A DNA stretch of 64,000 nt from Methylobacterium sp. J-077 (GTDB lineage Bacteria > Pseudomonadota > Alphaproteobacteria > Rhizobiales > Beijerinckiaceae), in the NCBI RefSeq assembly GCF_022829365.1, contig NZ_JAKSYJ010000246.1:62001-126000 (forward strand). The letters are read 5' to 3'. The notes beneath the pieces are model-generated. The model saw only the letters and a program-made list of their open reading frames with translations. It was not told where the DNA came from and ran no database searches. Shown in pieces: positions 52,191 to 60,731 of the stretch. A program made the position numbers and the translations under genes. Numbering within the stretch: position 1 is the first letter of the stretch; every line of letters begins with the position of its first letter.

Positions 52191-52406
52191 ATGCGTGAGC
52201 CTATCGCCCGCACCCAGAAGGGTGCCCTCAGCCTCCCAGAATTCCTGCACTGGTCCGGCCTCGGCAGGACCAAGGCACTGGAGGAAATTGCCGCCGGACG
52301 CCTGCACGCCGTCAAAGTCGGGCGCCGGCTGCTGATCCCGATTGCCGCGGCTAAGCTCTGGCTCGCGGCTCAGCCGGCGGCACGATACAGTTTCGGCAAG
52401 CCTTGA
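52191..52406 (+). CDS. small helix-turn-helix DNA-binding protein (excisionase-like)
   Basis: A 71-residue protein: KGALSLPEFLHWSGLGRTKA, LEEIAAGRLHAVKVGRRLLI and PIAAAKLWLAAQP. This is the MerR-like HTH_17 fold of excisionases/AlpA proteins. The frame is open upstream to 51747 but only this part is domain-like, so ATG 52191 is used. Such proteins often control integrative elements; no integrase is seen in the window. Confidence 0.6.
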   Translation: MREPIARTQKGALSLPEFLHWSGLGRTKALEEIAAGRLHAVKVGRRLLIPIAAAKLWLAAQPAARYSFGKP

Positions 52407-52451
52407 GTCTGCGAAACGGCTGCGTTTTAGTTTACTGCGCAAATCTCTTGA

Positions 52452-52727
52452 TCAAGGCTTCCAAATTTCTGGGTTGTCGGCGCCGTCCATAAGGTTCATT
52501 CGGATGTGGGTTTTGAAAGCCTCAACTGAATTTTCGCTGGAAAGAATCAGATGGTACGGATTCCCTGTGCCATAGATAATTATGATTCTTCCATTCTGCT
52601 CTGATCGATAGGTTCCGCCGCCTTCGCGTCCGTCGGCCACATAGTAGAGCTCACGGACTAGTTCTGGAGTGTCTTTAAATGTCTCGTTGTCTAAAAATTC
52701 AATAAAATCTGTTGTCGATTTACTCAT
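52452..52727 (-). CDS. AT-rich hypothetical protein
   Basis: A 91-residue acidic protein, MSKSTTDFIEFLDNETF onward, with GRIIIIYGTGNPYHLIL. Upstream of the ATG stands AGGATAG. Its codon use and base composition differ from its neighbours (noticeably AT-rich), pointing to recent transfer. I do not recognise the family; small immunity-type proteins are one possibility but nothing in the sequence proves it. Confidence 0.5.
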   Translation of the reverse strand: MSKSTTDFIEFLDNETFKDTPELVRELYYVADGREGGGTYRSEQNGRIIIIYGTGNPYHLILSSENSVEAFKTHIRMNLMDGADNPEIWKP

Positions 52728-53093
52728 AGCTATCCTGCTGTCCTAGAGCGTTGTGGTTGCATGTAAGAGGACAACTTAAAGGCGAACGACGAAAATATGT
52801 CAAGTCGCTTGATCAGATTATGTGGCCTGCTGCTGTATAAAATAGTCATTAATCGCTTGCGGCGATGATAGCAGGCGCATTTTTTAATTAAGATCCCGCA
52901 GTATGATGTAATTTGGGTTGATCGCTCAAGAGGCGCTTAAAATATATAGCTCACAGCAAGGTCTCTTTAGGCAGAACGCCTCGTCGGCGCCCCCTGGGAT
53001 CGGCGTCCGTGGCTCAAGTGTCCGAGGCTTGCACTAGCCAAACGTGCCAAATCGACGCCGCATTGCGTCATCTATCATTGGCCGGTGCTCCGA
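52728..53093. other. AT-rich intergenic region
   Basis: About 366 bases. The part to 52970 is clearly AT-rich compared with the rest of the window. No gene or RNA recognised. Confidence 0.4.
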
Positions 53094-53903
53094 TCAGGCG
53101 ACCGCGCCGACGACACAATATGCTTCAGCCGGCCGAGCCACGTGCATCGGCACCGGGCGTGTCGAGCCACGCCACTGGTCGAGAAATGCGCCCAGATGCG
53201 GGCGCGCGACGCGGTGTTCCTCCAAGCAAGCCACGAGGCTGTCGAGGCTCGCGTCGTGTCCGTGTGCGTCGGTGCGGCCAGTGAGCAGGGCGTGTCTGAC
53301 GTAGAGGGCGAACAGGTTCAGGCAATCGCACTCGCAATAGGCGCGAACCCGATCGAGCTCTCCAGCCGCCACCATCGCGGCGACCTCCGATCCGTGGCCA
53401 CCGATCTTACCGGGTAGACCCATAGCCAGCGCCACGTCCTCCATGCCCATACGGGTCGCAGCGCCATAATCGGCGAGCTGTTCCATCAGATCGCAATGCC
53501 ATTCGGACGCGTAGCGCTGCGTGTAGTTCTCCCACTTCGTGCCGCGGGTGAACCATGCCTCGGCCGGGATGCCGTACATCATCGCTCGCAGCCGCAGCAC
53601 CGGCAGGTCGAAACCTTTGCCATTCCAAGTAACGACCCGCGCTTGCCGCTTGGCGAAGTGCCGCCAGTAGGCCTGTAGCAGGCGCTGTTCGTCCCAACCC
53701 GCTTCGCCACCTGTCCGGCAGCACTCGACCACGTAGCGTTCCACGCCTGCGTGCCGCTCAATGCGAGCCTCGACGAAGGAGATCGCCACGACGCGGTGCC
53801 AGATCGGCTTGCGCACAAACTCCCCCTCCGGCCAGTCAGCCGGCACGAGGTCGCGGTCCGGCACGGTCTCGATATCGAGGCAGAGCAGGTGCTCGTGGGA
53901 CAT
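53094..53903 (-). CDS. PolB-related 3'-5' exonuclease (DNA_pol_B_exo2 type)
   Basis: A 269-residue DEDD exonuclease: LCLDIETVPD (Asp 10, Glu 12), VTWNGKGFDLPVLRLRAM (Asp 99) and YCECDCLNLF (Asp 193). These are the three exonuclease motifs of predicted PolB-like exonucleases (PF10108-like). The later Arg-rich C terminus (REHRVARPHLGAFLDQW-like) is typical of the family. It would trim DNA or RNA 3' ends. It is read away from the TerB operon, 528 bases from it, in the same accessory island. Confidence 0.82.
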   Translation of the reverse strand: MSHEHLLCLDIETVPDRDLVPADWPEGEFVRKPIWHRVVAISFVEARIERHAGVERYVVECCRTGGEAGWDEQRLLQAYWRHFAKRQARVVTWNGKGFDLPVLRLRAMMYGIPAEAWFTRGTKWENYTQRYASEWHCDLMEQLADYGAATRMGMEDVALAMGLPGKIGGHGSEVAAMVAAGELDRVRAYCECDCLNLFALYVRHALLTGRTDAHGHDASLDSLVACLEEHRVARPHLGAFLDQWRGSTRPVPMHVARPAEAYCVVGAVA

Positions 53904-54431
53904 GGCCTGAGCATGCCGTGCCCGCGCGCTCGGACCAAGTGATGGTGTGCTGGTTAGGTGCGAACATAAGCCGAACTCTCGATCCGCGTTCGATCTTTGC
54001 GCCCGACCGATGCGCCGGCGCTACACGCCTTCCTCGCTTTAATACGCGGTTCGCCCACCGGTTGAGTCTGCCAGCGCATCCGATGAGGCCACCTGACACA
54101 CTGCTGGCTTGGCTTAGCGTACGATAGATCCGAACGCAGGCTGATTTGTATGGCGCGCGCCTCAACAACGGCTCCGAGGCCGCTCCCGCGATCCGATTGC
54201 GGACGCGTGACTTTTGATAAGCCCGCACTTCGAAACTCGAGACCGATAAAGTCTGCAGGGATGTCCGCTCGCTCATTGCTACCTCTGCCCGATCTCCCCT
54301 TTCTCGCCTCGTCACCTTGACTGTAGGCAGCACGGGCTGGTTAGGTGCTTGCCAACTTCGGGTTGCAGGCGGCAGCAATGCTCGGCGCACGCTGCCGCCT
54401 GCTGCACGGGTTAAACACGACGGGACACGCC
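53904..54431. other. divergent intergenic region before the TerB operon
   Basis: About 528 bases. No protein is recognisable. A possible promoter, TTGACT at 54317-54322, 18 bases, TTAGGT at 54341-54346, points to the TerB-type gene and would favour its start at 54432 rather than the GTG at 54345. Confidence 0.4.
54317..54346 (+). promoter_or_regulatory. candidate sigma-70-type promoter of the TerB operon
   Basis: TTGACT and TTAGGT separated by 18 bases. The match is moderate. Confidence 0.3.
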
Positions 54432-56975
54432 ATGGCGCGGCGACGGGTAAAACGCGATCAGGGCGGCGGCTGGGTAGTGCTGGTCGGCTTGGCATTGTTG
54501 ATACTTAGTGCTGCGGCTCAGGCGATCCGCGATCATTGGCCAATCGTACTCATCGCGCTCGGTTCGATCGGCTGCCTCTGGGGTCTCATCCGGCAACGTC
54601 GCGAACGGGCGGCCATTTCCGCGGTCGCACCCGCCGTTAAGATATCCAGCGCGATGGCCACATCACAAATTATGCGACGTGCGCCGGCACCGCCATCGCA
54701 CCTCGCCGTCGCCCCGCAGCCGGTCGTCCGAGAGCCTGATATGCCGACGTTCGAGCCCAGTGAGTTGCGCGCATCCGCGGGTGAGCCAGCACGCGTCGTG
54801 ATCGCGCCCGAGCCCGAATTTCGCATCTCGGCAATTCCCGACGCTTCACCCCCACCGCCACCGATCTTGAAGGGCGATACTCTGGGCGGACAAACGTGCT
54901 GGGTAAAGCCGGGCGTGACGATCGACCTTAAAGGTCTCATGATCCCGGGGGGCATGATCTACGTCGGTGAGCGGCTAGGCGCCGATCGATGGTCGACCGA
55001 GAACTGTCTCATTAACCCGAAACTGCCGGTCTCGCGCGCCGGCAACGGATCGACGGACGGCATGTCGTACTGGTCGCGCTACGACGCAATTAGCCCGCCC
55101 AACCGCCGCGCCTATCTCGAATGGCTGGCCTCCGGCCGCTGCGACCCGTCGGCCGCGATCGGGCTCGTATTTCTGTTTTTCTACGGGTTGGAGTATCGCC
55201 TCTTCAAGGCGCGCGCCGTGGCCGACGCCCCCCTGTTGGTGGCGGAGGTCGAGCGATTGCTGAACCTCTACGGGACAAACTCTTCGTTCCGCGGGCACGC
55301 CGAGCGCTTCCTCGAAGCGGCCCGCTTGACGCTGGGCGCTCAGGGGGAGAGCCGGCCCGCCATCGTCCTCGACGCGTCGCCGTATGGCTACGAACTGCCG
55401 CTCGATGTGCGGGTCTGGCTGGGCCGCAAGCTTGCCGACGGGCGGCCCTTCGACGCCGACGACGCGCTCCTCTGGCTCGCTGCGCTGCCCGACCGTGGGT
55501 TTCGGACGCCGGTCACGCGCTGCCCTGAGGAATTTCTCGCCTTTTGGCGTTTGCGCTTCGCGGACAGGCACCCCGACGGCCTCAAGATCAGCGCGCCTAA
55601 GGGGCGCATCAAAGCCGCCTACAGGGCCGCGAGCGGGACCTTCGACGTCCCACTCAAAGGCCCCCACGAGACCTTGCCCGACATCGCGGCGGTCTCCGCG
55701 CCCGTGAAGCGGCTGCGTGAACTCGTCGAAATCTGCACGACGGAGATCGAGGCGTTCAGCCGCTTCGTCGGCAGACGCCCAGAGGCGCGTTCCAGCGCGC
55801 AGGCTGTCCTTCTCCTGCCGCCGGAGCTCGCGGCGTCCGGGCCAGCCTGGGCCGCCCTGCAGGAGCGGACCGAAGCGCTTTTCGCCGGGCAAGCCACGGC
55901 GTCGGTCCCTCTGACAGACCTGTTTACGCTCGCCGAACTGTCCCTGCCCTGCCCGGGACGAGTCACGCAGAGCGTCATGGGCCAGCTCTGCGCAATCCTG
56001 GACCGCCTCGGCATCGCATTTGAGCCGGATCGCCGTTACGGAGGGGCGCCGCTTGAGGCGACGGCGAGCGTTTGCGCGTTCCGCGCGCCGGATGGGGCGC
56101 CGGTCGATCCGGACCGCGCCGAGTATCGGATGTTCCGCGGCCTGATCGAGGTCACGGGTCTCGCGGCCGCGTCGGATGGTAGCATAGCCCGCGAGGAGAT
56201 TGAGACGATCCTGGTCGACCTGCGCGCCGCGACGGTGCTCAGCCCGGGCGAGCGGGCCCGTCTGATCGCCTACGCCCTCGCGATCCATCTCGACCCGCCC
56301 AAGTTGCAGGCGGTTCTGAAGCGGCTCGTCGGTCGACCGCTCGCGGAGCGCGAGGCGTGCGCGCGCGTGGCGTTGGCTGCGGTCATGGCGGACGGATACG
56401 CCGCCCCCGCGGAGGTCAAGTTCCTTGAGCGGCTGCACCGGGCTCTGGAACTGCCGATCGATGCCATCTACTCGGCCATCCACCGCAGCACCCCTGAAAC
56501 CCCGCGGACGTTTTCGGGTCTCGCAGACCCGGGGCCGCGCGCCGCGAACGACGCGCCGGCGATCGACGCCGCCCGGCTCGAGCGCATCCGCCGGGAGACC
56601 CTCGCTGTCTCGAGCCTGCTGTCTGATATTTTCGTCGACGACGACGCCGTGCCCGCCGGGCAGGGTCCAGCGGTTGCGGGGACGATGGCTGAGTCGGCCA
56701 ACCAGAACGCGGCTGGCGCAGTCGGCGAGCGGTTTCCCGGTCTCGACCCAGCCCACGCAGATCTGCTCGGCTTGCTGTGCGATGCCGGGCTCCTGGGGCG
56801 CGAGGCCTTCGATCGGGAAGCCCGGGCCCGCAGACTTCTGCCGGACGGCGCCCTCGAGACCATCAACGAATGGGCGTTCGACCGCTTCGGCGATGCCTTG
56901 CTCGACGGCGACGGCGACCTCACAATCGCGGCCCATCTCCACGGTCCTTTGTCGCAGATTCGAGCCGCCGCCTGA
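54432..56975 (+). CDS. membrane-anchored TerB_N/TerB/TerB_C domain protein
   Basis: About 847 residues from ATG 54432 (a GTG at 54345 would add 29). Two N-terminal membrane helices (residues about 13-29 and 37-53), a Pro/Ala-rich linker, then a TerB_N domain (CWVKPGVTIDLKGLMIPGGM, later RRAYLEWLASGRCDP and GLVFLFFYGLEYRLF), a central TerB-like helical domain near residue 575 (DGSIAREEIETILVDLRA, then MADGYAAPAEVKFLERLHRAL), and TerB_C near residue 770 to the end (HADLLGLLCDAGLLGREAF). TerB modules are predicted metal- or membrane-linked sensors. Its stop is three bases before the ATPase start, so the operon is tightly coupled. Confidence 0.78.
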   Translation: MARRRVKRDQGGGWVVLVGLALLILSAAAQAIRDHWPIVLIALGSIGCLWGLIRQRRERAAISAVAPAVKISSAMATSQIMRRAPAPPSHLAVAPQPVVREPDMPTFEPSELRASAGEPARVVIAPEPEFRISAIPDASPPPPPILKGDTLGGQTCWVKPGVTIDLKGLMIPGGMIYVGERLGADRWSTENCLINPKLPVSRAGNGSTDGMSYWSRYDAISPPNRRAYLEWLASGRCDPSAAIGLVFLFFYGLEYRLFKARAVADAPLLVAEVERLLNLYGTNSSFRGHAERFLEAARLTLGAQGESRPAIVLDASPYGYELPLDVRVWLGRKLADGRPFDADDALLWLAALPDRGFRTPVTRCPEEFLAFWRLRFADRHPDGLKISAPKGRIKAAYRAASGTFDVPLKGPHETLPDIAAVSAPVKRLRELVEICTTEIEAFSRFVGRRPEARSSAQAVLLLPPELAASGPAWAALQERTEALFAGQATASVPLTDLFTLAELSLPCPGRVTQSVMGQLCAILDRLGIAFEPDRRYGGAPLEATASVCAFRAPDGAPVDPDRAEYRMFRGLIEVTGLAAASDGSIAREEIETILVDLRAATVLSPGERARLIAYALAIHLDPPKLQAVLKRLVGRPLAEREACARVALAAVMADGYAAPAEVKFLERLHRALELPIDAIYSAIHRSTPETPRTFSGLADPGPRAANDAPAIDAARLERIRRETLAVSSLLSDIFVDDDAVPAGQGPAVAGTMAESANQNAAGAVGERFPGLDPAHADLLGLLCDAGLLGREAFDREARARRLLPDGALETINEWAFDRFGDALLDGDGDLTIAAHLHGPLSQIRAAA

Positions 56976-56978
56976 CCG

Positions 56979-58295
56979 ATGCAACCGACCAACGCCATCC
57001 GACCGCGCGACCGAGACGCGATCCTGCAGGCTCTGGCCGCTGGCGTCGTGCCGCGGGCGGGCTTGCGCCATATTCAGGTGGGACGTGCCGCCGAGATCGG
57101 CGCGCTGGTGCGCGACATCGATCGGATCGCCGACGGCGGATCTGCCATCCGCTTCGTGATCGGCGAGTATGGGGCCGGGAAGACGTTCTTCCTCAACCTG
57201 ATTCGATTGATCGCCCTCGAGCGCAAGCTCGTGACGATCCACGCCGACCTCGCCCCCGACCGCCGCATCCACGCGTCCGGCGGGCAGGCGCGCGGCCTCT
57301 ACGCGGAGGCGGTGCGCAACATGGCCACGCGCACCAAGCCAGACGGGGGCGCACTCGCCAGCGTGGTCGAGCGCTTCGTGACCGACGCGGTCAAAGAGGC
57401 CGAGCAGAGCGCCGTAGCGGTTGAGAGGGTCATCGACCGCAAACTCGCGCCGCTGCAAGATGAAGTCGGTGGATTCGACTACGCCGTCGTGCTCAAGGCC
57501 TACTGGCGCGGCAGCGAAGCAGGTGATGAGGGGCTGAAGGCCGCCGCCTTGCGCTGGATCCGCGGCGAGTTCTCGACCCGGACCGAGGCCCGCCAAGCAC
57601 TGGGCGTGCGCACCATCGTCGACGACGACGGCGTCTACGACGCGCTCAAGCTGCTCGCCGCTTTCGTGCGATTGGCCGGCTACGGCGGCCTGTTCGTCGT
57701 CTTCGACGAACTCGTCAACCTCTACAAACTGCAGAGCGCGCAGGCGCGCAATCAGAACTTCGAGCAGATCTTGCGGATCCTGAACGACGTGCTGCAGGGC
57801 AACACCCGCGGCCTCGGCTTTGCGCTGGGCGGCACACCGGAGTTCCTGCTCGACACCCGCCGGGGCCTCTACAGCTACCAGGCGCTGCAGAGCCGGCTGG
57901 CGGAGAACAGCTTCGCCAAGGGCGGCCTCGTCGACCTATCGGGGCCGGTCATCCGACTGCAAAACCTCACGCCCGAGGACGTGCTGATCCTGCTGACCAA
58001 CATCCGCACGGTGTTCGCGGGCAGCGACGCGGCCAAGCACCTCGTGCCGGACGAAGCGCTCGGCGCTTTCATGAGCCATTGCAATCAGCGGATCGGCGAG
58101 GCCTACTTCCGCACGCCCCGCACCACAATCCGCGCCTTCGTCCAACTGCTTGCCGTGCTCGAACAGAACCCGGCCGCAGATTGGCGAACCCTCCTGGGTG
58201 GCGTCGAGGTCAGCGCGGACGAGGCGCCCGATGTTGTGCCGCCCGGAGCGGACGCGGCCTTCGCCCACGATGAACTCGTCAGCTTCCGTCTCTAG
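56979..58295 (+). CDS. BrxD-like P-loop ATPase (DUF2791 type)
   Basis: A 438-residue ATPase. Walker A is IGEYGAGKTFF (62-69 core) and Walker B is LFVVFDELVNLY (Asp 243, Glu 244); FALGGTPEFLLDTRRGLYSY is a sensor-like region. The family includes BrxD of BREX systems and related ATPases of TerB-linked operons. It presumably uses ATP to remodel DNA or a protein complex. ATG at 56979 follows the TerB gene by 3 bases; the helicase gene begins inside its last codons. Confidence 0.78.
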   Translation: MQPTNAIRPRDRDAILQALAAGVVPRAGLRHIQVGRAAEIGALVRDIDRIADGGSAIRFVIGEYGAGKTFFLNLIRLIALERKLVTIHADLAPDRRIHASGGQARGLYAEAVRNMATRTKPDGGALASVVERFVTDAVKEAEQSAVAVERVIDRKLAPLQDEVGGFDYAVVLKAYWRGSEAGDEGLKAAALRWIRGEFSTRTEARQALGVRTIVDDDGVYDALKLLAAFVRLAGYGGLFVVFDELVNLYKLQSAQARNQNFEQILRILNDVLQGNTRGLGFALGGTPEFLLDTRRGLYSYQALQSRLAENSFAKGGLVDLSGPVIRLQNLTPEDVLILLTNIRTVFAGSDAAKHLVPDEALGAFMSHCNQRIGEAYFRTPRTTIRAFVQLLAVLEQNPAADWRTLLGGVEVSADEAPDVVPPGADAAFAHDELVSFRL

Positions 58296-60585
58296 CGCGC
58301 GAGCCGCGGGCGCCTACGACCGCCTCGATCCACGGGTCCGCTTCTGGATCCGCGAGCAGGGCTGGGACCGCCTTCGCGACATCCAGGTCCAAGGCATCGA
58401 GGCCGTTCTCGAGAGCGAAGCCGACGTCCTCGTCGCGGCGGCGACGGCGGCGGGCAAGACCGAGGCAGCCTTTCTCCCCGTCCTCACCCACGTCGCGGGG
58501 CGCGACGATTCAGGGCTCGCGGTCCTCTACATCAGCCCGCTGAAAGCCCTGATCAACGACCAGTTCCGGCGGCTCGAACAGCTGTGCGAGCTCTTGGAGC
58601 TGCCGCTCGTACGCTGGCACGGCGACGCGCCACGTGGCCCGAAGACAAAACTCGTGGCCAAGCCTCGCGGCGTCGCCCTGATCACCCCCGAATCCATCGA
58701 GGCCCTGCTGATCCGCCGGCCCGCCGACGCCAGGCGTCTCTTCTGCGCCCTCGACTTCGTCATTGTCGACGAGGTTCACGCCTTCATGACCGGCCCCCGC
58801 GGCCTGCACCTCGCCTCGCTGCTCAAGCGCATCGACGCCTTTGCGCCCCGCCCGGCGCGTCGGATAGGCCTGTCGGCGACGATCGGCGATCTCGGTGCGG
58901 CCGCCGTGTGGCTGCGCCCCAGTGAACCGGCGCGGGTCCGCCTGCTCCAGTCGGACGTCACCGGACTGGACCTGCAGCTGCAGATCCGCGGCTATCTTGA
59001 ACCAAAGGCGGTCGCTCCGGTTCAACAGACCGAGCCGGCCGAAGACGCCGTCCTGCAGCGTGAGCCCGCCTGTGCGCTTGAGGCGATCGCTGAGCATCTG
59101 TTCGCGAACTTGCGTGGTTCGAACAACCTCGTGTTCGGGGGATCCCGGCGCACGGTGGAGGCGCTGGCGGATCAGCTGCGCCGGCGCGCCGAGGAGGCGG
59201 AGGTGCCGAACGAGTTCTTCCCGCACCACGGCAACCTATCGAAAGAGCTGCGCGAGGAGCTGGAGACGCGTCTCAAGGACGGCCTCTTGCCAACGACCGC
59301 CGTGTGCACCTCGACTCTGGAGCTCGGGGTCGACATCGGTTCAGTCCAGTCGGTCGCCCAGATCGGCGCGCCGCGCTCGTTGGCGTCCCTGCGCCAGCGG
59401 CTCGGCCGGACGGGGCGCCGCCTCGGTATGCCGGCGGTGCTGCGCATCTACGTCAGGGAGGGCGCATGCGACGAGCGTTCGGACCTCATGGACGCGCTGC
59501 GCGTTGACACCGTGCGGGCGGTCGCCGCAATCCGCTTGCTCGCTGCCCGGTTCGTAGAGCCACCCGCCTTCCCCGACCCCGCGCTCGCGACGGCCCTGCT
59601 CCACCAGGTCCTTTCGGTCCTCACCGAGCGCGGCGGCGCGCGGGCCGACGCGGTCTACCAGGCGCTCGGCGGCCCGGGCCCCTTCGCTTCGGTTACGCCG
59701 TCAGACTTCGCCGAACTGCTGCGCGGGGCCGCGCGGGCCGAGAGCGGCCTGATCGAGCAGGCCCCGGACGGCACGCTGATGCTCGGCGCGGGCGGCGAGC
59801 GGTTGGTGCAGGCGCGCGACTTCTACGCGCTCTTCGAGAGCGCCGACGAGTGGCGCCTGATCGCCGGGACGCGTCCCCTCGGCACGATCCCGCTGAGCAA
59901 CGCGATTGTCCCGGGTAAGCTCGTCGTATTTGCCGGCCGGCGCTGGCTCGTCGAAGAGATCGACGAGCAGGCTCGGGTGCTGCAGGTCTCCGCGCACCAT
60001 GGCGGCGTGATACCGAAATTCGACCGGCTCAGCGTCGAGGCCGCCCACGACCGGCTCGCCGCCGAGATGCGGCTGGTCTACGCGGCTGATGACGTGCCGC
60101 CCTATCTCGACAGGCAGGCGGCCGCCTTCCTGGCGGAGGGGCGGGCGGCTCACCGTCGGCTGGGGCTGCAGACCGCGACCTCCCTCGACACCGGCCGTGA
60201 CGTGCATCTGTTTCTCTGGCGCGGCGACGCCCTTTGCCACGTGTTCGCCGCGGCGCTCGCCCTGTTCGGGCTGCAAGCCGAACCGCACGACCTCGGCGTC
60301 ACCGTCCGCTGGGCGACCGGTGAAGACGTGCGCACAGGTCTCGGCCGCATCGCGGCGTTCCGGGCGGACGATCTCGACCGCTTCACAGAGCAGGTGCAGG
60401 GCGTGCAGTCGGCCAAGTTCGACGCCCACGTGCCCGAACCGCTTCTGCGGCGGTTCTGGGGGCGGCGGCATGCCCGCCTCTGGGGGGATCTCGCGCCCCT
60501 GGCGACGTCGCTCCTGGGGTCGTTTGCCCGCCAAGCGTCGCACAACGGCGATCGCGCGCATGCATCGGCCGACCAGCGCCTGTGA
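58270..60585 (+). CDS. Lhr-like superfamily 2 DEAD/DEAH helicase
   Basis: A 771-residue helicase from ATG 58270, overlapping the ATPase gene by 26 bases. Motif I is ATAAGKTEAAF (about 59-69), motif II DEVH (167-170), motif III GLSATIG, motif IV FGGSRRTVEAL, motifs V-VI TSTLELGVDIGSVQSV and LRQRLGRTGRR. This is the Lhr branch of SF2. A C-terminal extension (ARDFYALFESADEWRLIAG onward, VQGVQSAKFDAHVPEPL) is usual in Lhr proteins. It should translocate on DNA with ATP. Part of the operon with TerB, the ATPase and the nuclease-helicase. Confidence 0.85.
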   Translation: MNSSASVSSARAAGAYDRLDPRVRFWIREQGWDRLRDIQVQGIEAVLESEADVLVAAATAAGKTEAAFLPVLTHVAGRDDSGLAVLYISPLKALINDQFRRLEQLCELLELPLVRWHGDAPRGPKTKLVAKPRGVALITPESIEALLIRRPADARRLFCALDFVIVDEVHAFMTGPRGLHLASLLKRIDAFAPRPARRIGLSATIGDLGAAAVWLRPSEPARVRLLQSDVTGLDLQLQIRGYLEPKAVAPVQQTEPAEDAVLQREPACALEAIAEHLFANLRGSNNLVFGGSRRTVEALADQLRRRAEEAEVPNEFFPHHGNLSKELREELETRLKDGLLPTTAVCTSTLELGVDIGSVQSVAQIGAPRSLASLRQRLGRTGRRLGMPAVLRIYVREGACDERSDLMDALRVDTVRAVAAIRLLAARFVEPPAFPDPALATALLHQVLSVLTERGGARADAVYQALGGPGPFASVTPSDFAELLRGAARAESGLIEQAPDGTLMLGAGGERLVQARDFYALFESADEWRLIAGTRPLGTIPLSNAIVPGKLVVFAGRRWLVEEIDEQARVLQVSAHHGGVIPKFDRLSVEAAHDRLAAEMRLVYAADDVPPYLDRQAAAFLAEGRAAHRRLGLQTATSLDTGRDVHLFLWRGDALCHVFAAALALFGLQAEPHDLGVTVRWATGEDVRTGLGRIAAFRADDLDRFTEQVQGVQSAKFDAHVPEPLLRRFWGRRHARLWGDLAPLATSLLGSFARQASHNGDRAHASADQRL

Positions 60586-60731
60586 CGCTGGGCCGATCAG
60601 CGTCTTCCGTTCAGCATGATCAATTGCCGCTCGCGCGGCCGCCATCCTGTGTCGCCGCCGCCACAACAACCTGTGGTAGGCGTGTTCGGCACCATTGCAC
60701 GACCACGCAGTCGGGTGGGCACGGAGGGGAT

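Noticed and set aside
54975-57596. An 873-codon minus-strand frame opposite the TerB-type gene
   Set aside because: No recognisable domain; the plus-strand protein shows TerB_N/TerB/TerB_C features and operon spacing.
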